From assembly GCF_006438825.1 (NCBI RefSeq), contig NZ_RCZP01000001.1, positions 1,056 to 65,055 of the forward strand: DNA of 64,000 nt, written 5' to 3'. The translations under genes were made by a program, and so were the position numbers. Within the stretch, counting starts at the first letter, position 1, and every line of letters starts with the position of its first letter. A model generated the notes under the pieces. It ran no database searches. It was not told the DNA's origin and saw only the letters and a list, made by a program, of their open reading frames with translations. Source of the DNA: Muricoccus nepalensis. GTDB taxonomy: Bacteria > Pseudomonadota > Alphaproteobacteria > Acetobacterales > Acetobacteraceae. Below are positions 33,377-41,959 of the stretch, in pieces.

Positions 33377-34618
33377 TCAGGCCCTCGCGATGCCGGCGGT
33401 CGCGAGCACCGCGTCGGCCAGGACGAGCAGCCCGGCCTCGGCCTGGGCCGGGGTGATGCTCTCAGCCTCGTTGTGGCTGATGCCGCCGAGGCAGGGCGTG
33501 AAGATCATCACGCTCGGCACCGCCCGCGCGACGTAGACGGCGTCGTGGCCGATGCCGGTGGGCATGTCGCAGAAGGGGATGCCGCGCGCGGCGGCGGCAT
33601 CCCGCAGGCGCTGCGCGAGGGTCGCGTCGAAGGGCGTCTGCGGGAAGGCCCAGAAGGGCGCGACCTCGACCGCGACGCCGCGCCGGGCCGCGACCTCCTG
33701 CGCCCGCTCGCGGAGCGCCTCGGCCATGCGGTCCAGCGCGGCCTCGTCGCCATTGCGGAAGTCGACGCTGAAGGTGGCGCGCGAGGGAACGACGTTGCGG
33801 CTGGAGGGCTCGACGGCGAGGCGCCCGACCGTCGCGCGCGCGTCGCCGCCGGCCTCGCGCGCGATGGCCTCGACGGCCTCGACGAGCCCGGCCGCGGCCA
33901 CCAGCGCGTCCCGCCGGTGGGACATGGCGCCGCCGGCGTGGGACTCCTCGCCGGTGACGGTGACGTCGAACCATTGCTGGGCCAGGGCGTGGGTGACGAC
34001 GCCGATGTCCAGCCCCTCGCGCTCGAGGACGGGGCCCTGCTCGATGTGAACCTCGAAATAGGCCTCGAGCTCGCGGAGGGCGGCGGGGTCCGCCTCGCCC
34101 GCCCAGCCGATCGCGGCCAGCGCGTCGCCGAAGCGCGCGCCCTCGGGGTCGCGCGTGTCGAGGACCTGGCGTTCCGCGAAGGCCCCCATGGCGGCGCCGC
34201 TGCCCATCATCGGCGGCGAGAAGCGGGCGCCCTCCTCGTTGGTCCAGTTGATGAGGAGGAGCGGCGCCTCCGTCTCGGCGCCGGCCTCGTGCAGGGCGCG
34301 CATCACCTCGAGCCCGGCGAGGACGCCGAGCACGCCGTCGAACTTGCCGCCGGTCGGCTGGGTGTCGAGGTGACTGCCGATGGCGACGGGCCGGCGGGAC
34401 GGGTCGTGCCCGGGGCGGCGGAGCGCCATGTTGCCGAGCCGGTCGGTGGTCAGCGAGAGGCCGATCTCCGCGCCCCAGCGCGCGAGCAGCGCCCTCCCCT
34501 CCCCGTCCAGCGGCGTCAGCGCCTGGCGGTTGCAGCCGCCCTTGGGCGTGGCGCCGATCCGCGCCATCTCCATCAGCGAGTCCCAGAGCCGAGCGCCGGA
34601 GAGCGGGATGTTGCTCAC
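33377..34618 (-). CDS. M20 hydantoinase/carbamoylase-family amidase (N-carbamoyl-L-amino acid hydrolase-like)
   Basis: 413 residues starting at GTG 34618, which overlaps the stop of the upstream M20 gene (GTGA). GSHLDTQPTGGKFDGVLGVL contains the first metal His and Asp, NEEGARFSPPMMGS the bridging and catalytic glutamates, ESHAGGAMSHRRDAL the dimerisation-domain His region, and GGISHNEAE the last metal His. This pattern is that of AmaB/ureidoglycolate/allantoate-type amidases, which open N-carbamoyl or ureido groups. Which one applies is not readable. Its operon with two other peptidases suggests it handles a breakdown intermediate. Confidence 0.92.
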   Translation of the reverse strand: MSNIPLSGARLWDSLMEMARIGATPKGGCNRQALTPLDGEGRALLARWGAEIGLSLTTDRLGNMALRRPGHDPSRRPVAIGSHLDTQPTGGKFDGVLGVLAGLEVMRALHEAGAETEAPLLLINWTNEEGARFSPPMMGSGAAMGAFAERQVLDTRDPEGARFGDALAAIGWAGEADPAALRELEAYFEVHIEQGPVLEREGLDIGVVTHALAQQWFDVTVTGEESHAGGAMSHRRDALVAAAGLVEAVEAIAREAGGDARATVGRLAVEPSSRNVVPSRATFSVDFRNGDEAALDRMAEALRERAQEVAARRGVAVEVAPFWAFPQTPFDATLAQRLRDAAAARGIPFCDMPTGIGHDAVYVARAVPSVMIFTPCLGGISHNEAESITPAQAEAGLLVLADAVLATAGIARA

Positions 34619-35907
34619 GCCGCGCGCTCCACCCCGCACCACTCGGCCATCAGCAGCGCGATGCTGCGGGTGATGGCGTGCATGGAGGCGAGCGAGACGC
34701 TCTCGTCGATGCCGTGGATCTCCTGCGCGTCCGGGCCGAAGCAGGCGACCGGCGTGTCCTGGTAGAGGGTGAAGAAGCGGCCGTCCGTGAGGCCCGTCGC
34801 GGGGTAGTCGCGCAGCTCGCCGCCCGTCACCTCCGCGTAGGAGCGGCGGGCGAGGCGGCAAATCTCGCTCTCCATGTCGAAGGCGCAGGCATCGGCCATG
34901 AAGCCCTTGAACTCGAGCGCGACCTTGGTGCCGCGGAGCGCCGGGTCCGCCGCGGCCTCGGCCACGATGCGCTCGATGTCGGCCTTCGTTCGCGCCGCGC
35001 TGTAGCCGAGCATGACGCCGACGCGGAGCCCGATGCGCGCGCGGGTGGGAACGCTGCTGTTCCACTCGCCGCCCTCGATGGTGCCGAGGTTGACGTTGAC
35101 CGGGTGGTTCACGCCGCGGAAGGCCGCGTGGACGTTCTCGGCCCGGTTGCGCTCCATCTCGTAGTCCTTGAAGCGGCGGGCGATGCCCATGGCGGCCTCG
35201 ATCGCGTTGATGCCCGCGTGCATGTCACGCACGTGGGTCGGCCGGCCGGTGACGGTGACCCAGGCCCAGACGACGCCGACCTCGGCGGAGTACATCGCGG
35301 CCATGGAGGGGCCGGGCTCGGGGATCACCACCGCGTCGGTGCGGGGCATGGCGAGCATGGTGGCGAGAGCGCCGTTGCCGGTGCACTCCTCCTCGACCAC
35401 GGCCTGCATCTGCACGGGGGCGGCGGGCTGGAGGCCGGCCAGGCGCAGCGCCTGGAAGGCCGTGAGGTAGGAGACGATGCCCGCCTTCATGTCGCCGGCG
35501 CCGCGACCATACATTCGGCCGTCCCGCACGGCGGGCTCGAAGGGCGGGGTGACCCAGAGGTCCGCCGCGCCCTCCGGCACCACGTCCACGTGGCCCTGCA
35601 GCGCGAGGCTCCGGCCGCGGACCTCGCGCGGGGCGTGGAGCGCCGCCACGTTGTCGCGCCCGGCGTAGGGGATCAGCGGGGGCGAGAAGCCGGGGTGGTC
35701 GCGCAGCGCCTCCGGCACCGTCGCGATGCGGCGCGGCGCGAGGCCGAGCGACTCGTAGTTGGCGGCCATGAGGTCGAGCGCGCCGGCCTCGCGGCCGAGG
35801 GTGGAGTCGCAACGGACCAGGGCGGCGAGGCGGTCCACCGCCTCCCCCTCCAGGGCCGTGACGGCGTCCAGGATGGCGCGCCGGGCGCCGGGGTCGAGAT
35901 CGGGCAT
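34615..35907 (-). CDS. M20 family metallopeptidase (ArgE/DapE-like)
   Basis: A 430-residue di-zinc deacylase/peptidase. GHVDVVPEG is the first metal motif, GRGAGDMKAGIV carries the bridging Asp, and VVEEECTGNGALA the catalytic and metal glutamates. The dimerisation domain contains VTGRPTHVRDMHAGINAIEA, and FGPDAQEIHGIDE supplies the last metal His. It belongs to the ArgE/DapE/acetylornithine deacetylase branch. It is first in the five-gene operon and is divergent (121 bases) from the acetylpolyamine amidohydrolase gene, so both units may share control. Substrate unknown. Confidence 0.92.
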   Translation of the reverse strand: MPDLDPGARRAILDAVTALEGEAVDRLAALVRCDSTLGREAGALDLMAANYESLGLAPRRIATVPEALRDHPGFSPPLIPYAGRDNVAALHAPREVRGRSLALQGHVDVVPEGAADLWVTPPFEPAVRDGRMYGRGAGDMKAGIVSYLTAFQALRLAGLQPAAPVQMQAVVEEECTGNGALATMLAMPRTDAVVIPEPGPSMAAMYSAEVGVVWAWVTVTGRPTHVRDMHAGINAIEAAMGIARRFKDYEMERNRAENVHAAFRGVNHPVNVNLGTIEGGEWNSSVPTRARIGLRVGVMLGYSAARTKADIERIVAEAAADPALRGTKVALEFKGFMADACAFDMESEICRLARRSYAEVTGGELRDYPATGLTDGRFFTLYQDTPVACFGPDAQEIHGIDESVSLASMHAITRSIALLMAEWCGVERAA

Positions 35908-36028
35908 GAAGGGTCCTGGCGGCGTGGAAGAGCCGCAGGCTAACCGCTTGGCGCCCCGTGTCGAGGCGAGGGCTCCGCGCGGCGGATCGCGTGGACAAGG
36001 ATGCGGGGCGCTCATAGGGTCCCCGGCC

Positions 36029-37057
36029 ATGCAGGCCTTCGACCATCCGCTGGAATCGGCGCACGCGCCGGCCTTCTTCCTCATGCGCGGCGTGCTGCGC
36101 CCCAATTTCGAGGTGCCGGCGCGGGCCGCCGCGCTGCGGGAGGGCCTGGCCGCGCTCGGCCTCAAGGCCGAGGTCCCGCCCCTGCCCGGCCGGGCCGCGC
36201 TGGAGAGCGTCCACGCGCCGGACTACCTCGACTGGCTGCGCGACGCACCCGGGGAATGGGCGGCGATGCCGGGCGCGGGCGCGGAGGTGGTCGCGAACAT
36301 CCATCCCTCGCCGGAGATGCTGGCCCAGGGCGCGCGGCCCTCGACGAAGGCGGTGGGGCGGGCGGGCTGGTACACGGCGGACACGGCCTGCCCCGTCGGC
36401 CCGCGCACGCACGAGGCCGCGGCGGCCGCAGCCGGCTGCGCCCTGGCCGCGGCCGAGGTGGCGGCGCGCGGCGGGGTGGCCTACGCGCTCTGCCGCCCGC
36501 CCGGGCACCACGCCTACGCGGCGCGCGCCGGGGGGCATTGCTACGTCAACAACGCGGCGCTGGCCGCTCAGGCGCTGCGGGACGCGGGGGCCGCGCGGGT
36601 CGCGGTGCTCGACATCGACAGCCACCACGGCAACGGCACGCAGGGCATCTTCTGGTCGCGCCGGGACGTGCTGACCGTCTCGGTCCACGCCGATCCCGAC
36701 GGCTACTATCCCTGGTTCGTCGGCCACGCCTCCGAGACGGGCGGGGGGGACGGCGCCGGCTTCAACCTCAACCTTCCCCAGCCCATGGGGACGGGCGACG
36801 AGCACTGGCTTGAGGCGGTCGCCGCCGGGATCTCCCGCGTCCGGGCCTATGGCGCCGAGGCGCTGGTGGTGTCGCTCGGCTTCGACGCCTCCGAGCACGA
36901 GCCGCTGGCCGCGCTGCGCGTGACCGAGGAGGGCTTCGCCCGTGCGGGCACGGCCATCGCCGGGATGCGCCTGCCGACGGCCGTCGTGCAGGAGGGGGGC
37001 TACAACACCGAGGTGATCGGCGGGCTGCTCGCGCGCTTCCTCGGGGCCTGGGGTTGA
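36029..37057 (+). CDS. Histone deacetylase-family protein, acetylpolyamine amidohydrolase-like
   Basis: The 342-residue arginase-deacetylase-fold enzyme has CRPPGHHAYAARAGGHCYVNN (tandem catalytic His), DIDSHHGNGTQG and GFDASEHEPL. The zinc ligands should be D197, H199 and D286. QEGGYN supplies the glycine-rich substrate loop. Bacterial members of this length mostly remove acetyl groups from acetylated polyamines. Its TGA overlaps the TTG start of comM (TTGA). The M20 operon lies divergently upstream. Confidence 0.92.
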   Translation: MQAFDHPLESAHAPAFFLMRGVLRPNFEVPARAAALREGLAALGLKAEVPPLPGRAALESVHAPDYLDWLRDAPGEWAAMPGAGAEVVANIHPSPEMLAQGARPSTKAVGRAGWYTADTACPVGPRTHEAAAAAAGCALAAAEVAARGGVAYALCRPPGHHAYAARAGGHCYVNNAALAAQALRDAGAARVAVLDIDSHHGNGTQGIFWSRRDVLTVSVHADPDGYYPWFVGHASETGGGDGAGFNLNLPQPMGTGDEHWLEAVAAGISRVRAYGAEALVVSLGFDASEHEPLAALRVTEEGFARAGTAIAGMRLPTAVVQEGGYNTEVIGGLLARFLGAWG

Positions 37058-38565
37058 GCCTCGCGCGGCTGACCACCTTCTCCTTCCACGGGGTCGAGGC
37101 GGTGCCCGTGGAGGTGCAGGTGCAGGTGGCCCAGGGGCTGCCCGCCTTCACCGTGGTCGGCCTGCCGAACAAGGCGGTGGGCGAGAGCCGGGAGCGGGTG
37201 CGCGCCGTGCTGTCGGTGCTTGGCCTGTCGCTGCCGCCCAAGCGCATCCTGGTGAACCTAGCGCCGGCCGACCTCGTGAAGGAGGGGAGCCACTTCGACC
37301 TGCCGATCGCGCTCGGCCTGCTCGCGGCCATGGGGGTGATCCCGGTGGACGAGGTCGCGCATTACGCGGCGCTCGGAGAGCTGGCGCTGGACGGGACGAT
37401 CGGGCCGGTGGCCGGGGTGCTGCCGGCGGCGCTCGCCTGCTCGGAGCGGGAGTTGGGCCTCGTCTGCCCGGCCTCGCAGGGCGCGGAGGCGAGCTGGGCG
37501 GGCGCGACGGAGGCGCTGGCCGCGCCGGACCTCCGCGAGCTGATCGCGCATTTCCAGGGGCGCCAGGCGCTCTCGCCCCCGCCGCCGCCCGCGCCGCTGC
37601 CGCGGGAGGCCCGCGGGCCCTGCCTGTCCGAGGTGCGGGGGCAGGAGAGCGCCAAGCGCGCCCTCGAGATCGCGGCGGCGGGCGCGCACAACCTGCTGAT
37701 GATCGGCCCGCCCGGCTCCGGCAAGTCGATGCTGGCGGCGCGGCTGCCGGGCCTGCTGCCGGACCTCACGCCCTCCGAGGCGCTGGAGGTCAGCCTCGTG
37801 CGGTCGGTCGCCGGCGGGCTGGAGGCCGGGCGGATCAGCGCGCGCCCGCCCTTCCGCGACCCGCACCACTCCGCCTCCCAGGCGGCGCTGACCGGCGGCG
37901 GGCCGCGCGCCCGCCCGGGGGAGGTGAGCCTCGCCCATCGCGGCGTGCTGTTCCTGGACGAGCTGCCAGAGTTCCCCCGCCCGGCGCTGGAGGCGCTGCG
38001 CCAGCCGCTGGAGAGCGGGCGCGTGACGGTGAGCCGGGCGGCGGCGCACGTCTCCTACCCGGCGCGGGTGCAGCTCGTCGCCGCCATGAACCCCTGCCGC
38101 TGCGGCTATCTCGGCCATGCCGGGCGGGAGTGCGGCACCGCGCCCCGCTGCGGCGAGGCCTACCAGGGCAAGATCTCCGGCCCGCTGCTCGACCGGATCG
38201 ACCTCGTGATCGAGGTGCAGCCGATCGCGCCCAGGGAACTGGCGCGGGCGCCCTCGGGCGAGACCAGCGAGGCCGTTGCCGTCCGCGTGGCCGCGGCGCG
38301 CACGGCGCAGCGGGCCCGCTACGAGGGGATGGGCTTCGCGACCAACGCGGAGGCGCCGGTCGAGGCCCTGCGCGAGGGCTTCGAGGCCGCGGCGCTGGCC
38401 TTTGCGGAGGGCGCGGCGGAGCGGCTCGGCCTGTCGAACCGCGGGATGGTCCGCGCGCTGCGGGTGGCGCGCAGCGTCGCCGACCTCGAGGGCGCGGCGC
38501 TCGTCGGGCGCGGCCATGTGGCGGAGGCGCTGGGCTACCGCCTGCGCAAGCCCGCGGCGGGGTGA
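37054..38565 (+). CDS. comM: YifB/ComM family Mg-chelatase-like AAA+ ATPase
   Basis: 503 residues with the ComM order: an N-terminal Lon-protease-like fold (LPAFTVVGLPNKAVGESRERV, KRILVNLAPADLVKEGSHFDLP), the AAA+ core with Walker A GPPGSGKS (about residues 218-225) and Walker B VLFLDELPEF, a Cys-rich insert (NPCRCGYLGHAGREC) and a C-terminal helical lid. ComM is a hexameric helicase that promotes branch migration during natural transformation. The start is a TTG overlapping the previous stop, unusual but in register with the family N-terminus. It ends four bases from the convergent PaaK-like gene. Confidence 0.95.
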   Translation: MSLARLTTFSFHGVEAVPVEVQVQVAQGLPAFTVVGLPNKAVGESRERVRAVLSVLGLSLPPKRILVNLAPADLVKEGSHFDLPIALGLLAAMGVIPVDEVAHYAALGELALDGTIGPVAGVLPAALACSERELGLVCPASQGAEASWAGATEALAAPDLRELIAHFQGRQALSPPPPPAPLPREARGPCLSEVRGQESAKRALEIAAAGAHNLLMIGPPGSGKSMLAARLPGLLPDLTPSEALEVSLVRSVAGGLEAGRISARPPFRDPHHSASQAALTGGGPRARPGEVSLAHRGVLFLDELPEFPRPALEALRQPLESGRVTVSRAAAHVSYPARVQLVAAMNPCRCGYLGHAGRECGTAPRCGEAYQGKISGPLLDRIDLVIEVQPIAPRELARAPSGETSEAVAVRVAAARTAQRARYEGMGFATNAEAPVEALREGFEAAALAFAEGAAERLGLSNRGMVRALRVARSVADLEGAALVGRGHVAEALGYRLRKPAAG

Positions 38566-38569
38566 GGCG

Positions 38570-39805
38570 TCAGGCCGGGAGCGGCCGGGTGTCGTCCACG
38601 ACGCGGCCGTCGTTCGGCAGGCTGCCGGGCGGGACGAGCGCGACCTCCCCCCGCAGCCGGGTGACGGATTGCAGGGCCTCCGACAGGCGCCGGCGCAGGC
38701 CCTCGTCCTCCGCCGCCTCGGCGCGGAGCTCCATGCGGTCGCGGCCCCCGTCCTCCGACAGGACGAGGCGCAGGCGGCCGGGGGCGGCGCACTGGCGCGC
38801 GATCTCGGCCACCATCTCGGGACGCACGAAGAGGCCGCGGACCTTCGCCGCCTGGTCGGCGCGGCCCATCCAGCCGCGGAGGCGCGCGTTGGTGCGCCCG
38901 CAGGGGCTGGCCCCCGGCAGGAAGGCCGAGAGGTCGCCGGTGGCGAAGCGGAGGAGCGGGTAGGCCTCGTCGAAGACGGTGACGACGACCTCGCCGACCT
39001 CGCCCTCCGCCACGGGGTCGCCGGTGCCGGGGCGGACAATCTCGACGATCACCTCCTCGTCGAGGATCAGCCCCTCGCGCGCCTCGCTCTCGTAGGCGAT
39101 CACGCCGCACTCGGCGGTGGCGTAGGACTGCAGCACGGTCAGGCCGCGATCCCCGTAGTAGCGCCGCAGCGCCGGCAGGTAGGGGCCGCCCGAGACATGG
39201 CCGAGGCGGAGCGAGGAAACGTCGAGGCCGAGCTCGTCCGCGCGCTCGAGGACCGTCTTCAGGAAGTCCGGCGTGCCCGAGTAGGCGCGGGGGCGGAGAT
39301 GCGCCATGGCGCGCGCCTGGGCCTCGGTGTTGCCGGTGCCGGCGGGGATCACGGGGCAGCCGAGCGCGCGGGCGCCGCCCTCCAGCATGAAGCCGGCGGG
39401 GGTGAAGTGGTAGGCGAAGCAGTTCTGCAGGATGTCGCCGGCGCGAAGCCCGGTCGCGTGCAGGGCGCGCGCGAAGCGGAAGGTGTCGACGCCCTGGCCC
39501 TGCGGCTCGTGGATCGGGCCGGGGGAGACGAAGATGCGGGCGAGCGAGGCCACGGGCACGCCGTTCAGCCCGGCGAAGGGGGGCGCCTCGGCCTGGGCGG
39601 CGATGAGGTCCGACTTCCGGGTCAGCGGCAGGCGCGCGAGGGCCGCTCGCGAGGTGACGTCCGCCGGTGCGGTGCCGGCGAGCACGCGGGCGGCGTGGGC
39701 GGAGCCGGCCGCGGCGCGGGCGAGGAAGCCGGGCAGCCGCGCCATCAGCGCCGCCTCCCGCTCCTCCGGCGGGCGCGTCTCCAGGGCGTCGAGATGGGCG
39801 CTCAA
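38570..39805 (-). CDS. Phenylacetate-CoA ligase (PaaK)-like adenylate-forming enzyme
   Basis: A 411-residue ANL-superfamily enzyme of the PaaK group: LARIFVSPGPIHEPQGQG (phosphate-loop region), NCFAYHFTPAGFMLEGGARALG, YATAECGVIAYE and LLRFATGDLSAFLPG. It activates an (aryl)carboxylate as the CoA thioester. The start is TTG at 39805, overlapping the LivF-type gene stop (TTGA), with no in-frame ATG at the right place. It is the last gene of the ABC-importer operon, so it probably activates the imported acid or a derivative. Confidence 0.9.
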   Translation of the reverse strand: MSAHLDALETRPPEEREAALMARLPGFLARAAAGSAHAARVLAGTAPADVTSRAALARLPLTRKSDLIAAQAEAPPFAGLNGVPVASLARIFVSPGPIHEPQGQGVDTFRFARALHATGLRAGDILQNCFAYHFTPAGFMLEGGARALGCPVIPAGTGNTEAQARAMAHLRPRAYSGTPDFLKTVLERADELGLDVSSLRLGHVSGGPYLPALRRYYGDRGLTVLQSYATAECGVIAYESEAREGLILDEEVIVEIVRPGTGDPVAEGEVGEVVVTVFDEAYPLLRFATGDLSAFLPGASPCGRTNARLRGWMGRADQAAKVRGLFVRPEMVAEIARQCAAPGRLRLVLSEDGGRDRMELRAEAAEDEGLRRRLSEALQSVTRLRGEVALVPPGSLPNDGRVVDDTRPLPA

Positions 39806-40641
39806 AGCCAGCGCTTCCGGCGCTTGTAGGACTTGAGGTTGCGGAAGGACTTCCGCTCGGCCCCGTGGCCGCCGAGGTAGAACTCCTTCACGTCCTCGTT
39901 CTCCGAGAGGGACGCGGCCGTGCCGTCCAGCACCACCTTGCCCTGCTCCATGACGTAGCCGTAGTCGGCGACGGAGAGCGCCATGCGCGCGTTCTGCTCC
40001 ACCAGCAGGATGGTGACGCCGAGCTCCTGGTTGATGCGGCGGATGATGCCGAAGACCTCCTTCACGAGCAGCGGCGAGAGGCCCATCGACGGCTCGTCCA
40101 TGAGGATGAGCTTCGGGCGGGCCATGAGCGCGCGGCCGATCGCGAGCATCTGCTGCTCGCCGCCCGAGAGATAGCCCGCGAGGCCCGTCCGCTCCTCCAG
40201 GCGGGGGAAGAAGCCGTAGACCATGTCGATGTCGCGCTTCACCTCGTTGTCGCGCCGAGTGAAGGCGCCGAGGCGGAGGTTCTCGAGGCAGGTCATGTCG
40301 GCGACGATGCGTCGGCCCTCCATGACCTGGAAGATGCCGCGGCGGACGATCTCGTGCGGGTCGATGCCGTCGATCCGCTCGCCGCCGAAGCGCACCTCGC
40401 CGCGCGTGACCTCCCCCTCCTCCGTCTTGAGAAGGCCGCTGATCGCCTTCAGCGTGGTCGACTTGCCCGCGCCGTTGGCGCCGAGCAGGGCCACGATCCG
40501 CCCTTGCGGCACGGCCAGCGAAAGGCCGCGCAGCACGAGGATGACGTCGCTGTAGACGACCTCGATGTTGGAGACCTCGAGCAGCGGTGGCGCGGGTTGC
40601 GCCGCCGCCGCGGGCCTCGGGTGCTGCGAGGCGTCGAGCAT
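39802..40641 (-). CDS. livF: Branched-chain-type ABC transporter ATPase (LivF-like)
   Basis: 279-residue ABC ATPase with Walker A GANGAGKST, signature LSGGEQQML, Walker B LILMDEPSMG and the LivF-type LLVEQNARMAL end. The N-terminus has an extra proline/alanine-rich stretch, and the C-terminus a basic tail (RKSFRNLKSYKRRKRWL) longer than in E. coli LivF. The ATG overlaps the solute-binding protein stop by one base (TGATG). It pairs with the LivG-like ATPase at the operon start. Confidence 0.94.
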   Translation of the reverse strand: MLDASQHPRPAAAAQPAPPLLEVSNIEVVYSDVILVLRGLSLAVPQGRIVALLGANGAGKSTTLKAISGLLKTEEGEVTRGEVRFGGERIDGIDPHEIVRRGIFQVMEGRRIVADMTCLENLRLGAFTRRDNEVKRDIDMVYGFFPRLEERTGLAGYLSGGEQQMLAIGRALMARPKLILMDEPSMGLSPLLVKEVFGIIRRINQELGVTILLVEQNARMALSVADYGYVMEQGKVVLDGTAASLSENEDVKEFYLGGHGAERKSFRNLKSYKRRKRWL

Positions 40642-41924
40642 CACCAGCCCAGCAGCTCGCGCTTGCGCTCGAGCTCGACGGTCGTGACGGGCTCGAGCCG
40701 CATGGTGCCGGCGCGCATCAGCTCGGCGACGCTGCCCTGCGAGGTGTCGCCGCTGACGACGGCGCGGTAGATCGCGACGCGCATCGTGCCGCGATGATCC
40801 TCGGGCGTGAAGGTGGAGGGGGTGCAGACGCCCTCGAAGCCCTTGGGCACCCAGTTCGTTCGCTCGTAGAAGCCGCGCTGGATGCGCTCGCCCGTCACCT
40901 GCCCGCCGTTGGCGGCGGCGGTGTCCATGGCCTCCACCATCAGCATCGCGGCGCAGGCGCCGGCGAGGTAGTGCACGGGGCGGTAGACGGTGCCGGCGGG
41001 GTCCGAGATGCGGCTGATGGCGCGGATCGTCTCCATGCCCGGCGCGTCCTGGCCGGTCACGACCTGGGTGCGCACGGGGAAGACCACGCCGTTGGCGGCA
41101 GCGCCGGCCGCCTTCATGGCGTTCTCGTCCATGCCCCAGACGTTGCCCATGAACTGCACCTGCACGCCCGCGGTCTGGCAGGCGCGGAGCACCGAGATGT
41201 TCGAGCCCGCGGTGTTGCCGAGATAGGCGTAGTTCGCGCCCTGCTGCTTCAGGGTCAGGCACTGCGAGGTGTAGTCGCCCGGCGTGAGGGCGAACTGGAT
41301 GGCCGGCAGGACCTCGAAGCCGAGGTCGCGCGCCATGGCCTCGCCCGCCTCCTTCGGCGAGTTCGGGTAGGGGTGGTTGCCGCCCATGTGGACGTATTTC
41401 GGACGCCCTTGCCCGCCCCTGGCCTTCCAGTCGTCCGCGGCCCAGCGGAGCATGCCGCGCAGCGCGTCGGAGTAGGAGGGTCCAAAGAAGAAGTTGTAGG
41501 GCGAGGCCTCGACGCCCGCGCGGCCGGACTTGCCGCCGGCATCCGTCAGGGCCGCGGAGTAGGAGCCGGAGATGAAGGGGATGCGGTCGCGGTTGACAAA
41601 GCGCACCAGCGCCTCGGTGTCCGCCGTGCCCCAGCCCTGGATGGCGACAACGCGCTCGCGCCCGGTCCAGGCCTGGTACTGGCTGACCGCGCGCGGCGCC
41701 TGGTAGCCGTAGTCGAAGCCGAGCACGTTGAGCGGCCGGCCCGCGACGCCCTGGCGGGTCTGGTTCACCCAGGCGAGCGTGTCCGCGACGCCCTGGCCGT
41801 AGGGCACGCCCACGTCCGAGGTGGCGCCCGAATTGTCCATCAGGTGCCCGACGGGGATGCGCTGCTGGGCCAGCGCCGGGGTGGCCAGCGCCACCGTGGC
41901 GGCGAGAGCAAGGGCTGCCTTCAT
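40641..41924 (-). CDS. ABC transporter solute-binding protein (LivK-like, Peripla_BP_6)
   Basis: 427 residues. The signal peptide MKAALALAATVALATPALA is followed by a mature Peripla_BP_6 protein (IPVGHLMDNSGATSDVGVPYGQG, VVAIQGWGTADTEALVRFVN). The periplasmic protein delivers the ligand to LivH/LivM. Members of this branch with acyl-CoA ligases in the operon tend to bind aromatic or other carboxylates rather than leucine; that is inference from context. An AGGAGA-like site precedes the ATG. Gaps to both neighbours are short or absent. Confidence 0.92.
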   Translation of the reverse strand: MKAALALAATVALATPALAQQRIPVGHLMDNSGATSDVGVPYGQGVADTLAWVNQTRQGVAGRPLNVLGFDYGYQAPRAVSQYQAWTGRERVVAIQGWGTADTEALVRFVNRDRIPFISGSYSAALTDAGGKSGRAGVEASPYNFFFGPSYSDALRGMLRWAADDWKARGGQGRPKYVHMGGNHPYPNSPKEAGEAMARDLGFEVLPAIQFALTPGDYTSQCLTLKQQGANYAYLGNTAGSNISVLRACQTAGVQVQFMGNVWGMDENAMKAAGAAANGVVFPVRTQVVTGQDAPGMETIRAISRISDPAGTVYRPVHYLAGACAAMLMVEAMDTAAANGGQVTGERIQRGFYERTNWVPKGFEGVCTPSTFTPEDHRGTMRVAIYRAVVSGDTSQGSVAELMRAGTMRLEPVTTVELERKRELLGW

Positions 41925-41959
41925 GGGGTCGTCTCCTTTGGCCGCGTCACGGCTCGTTG

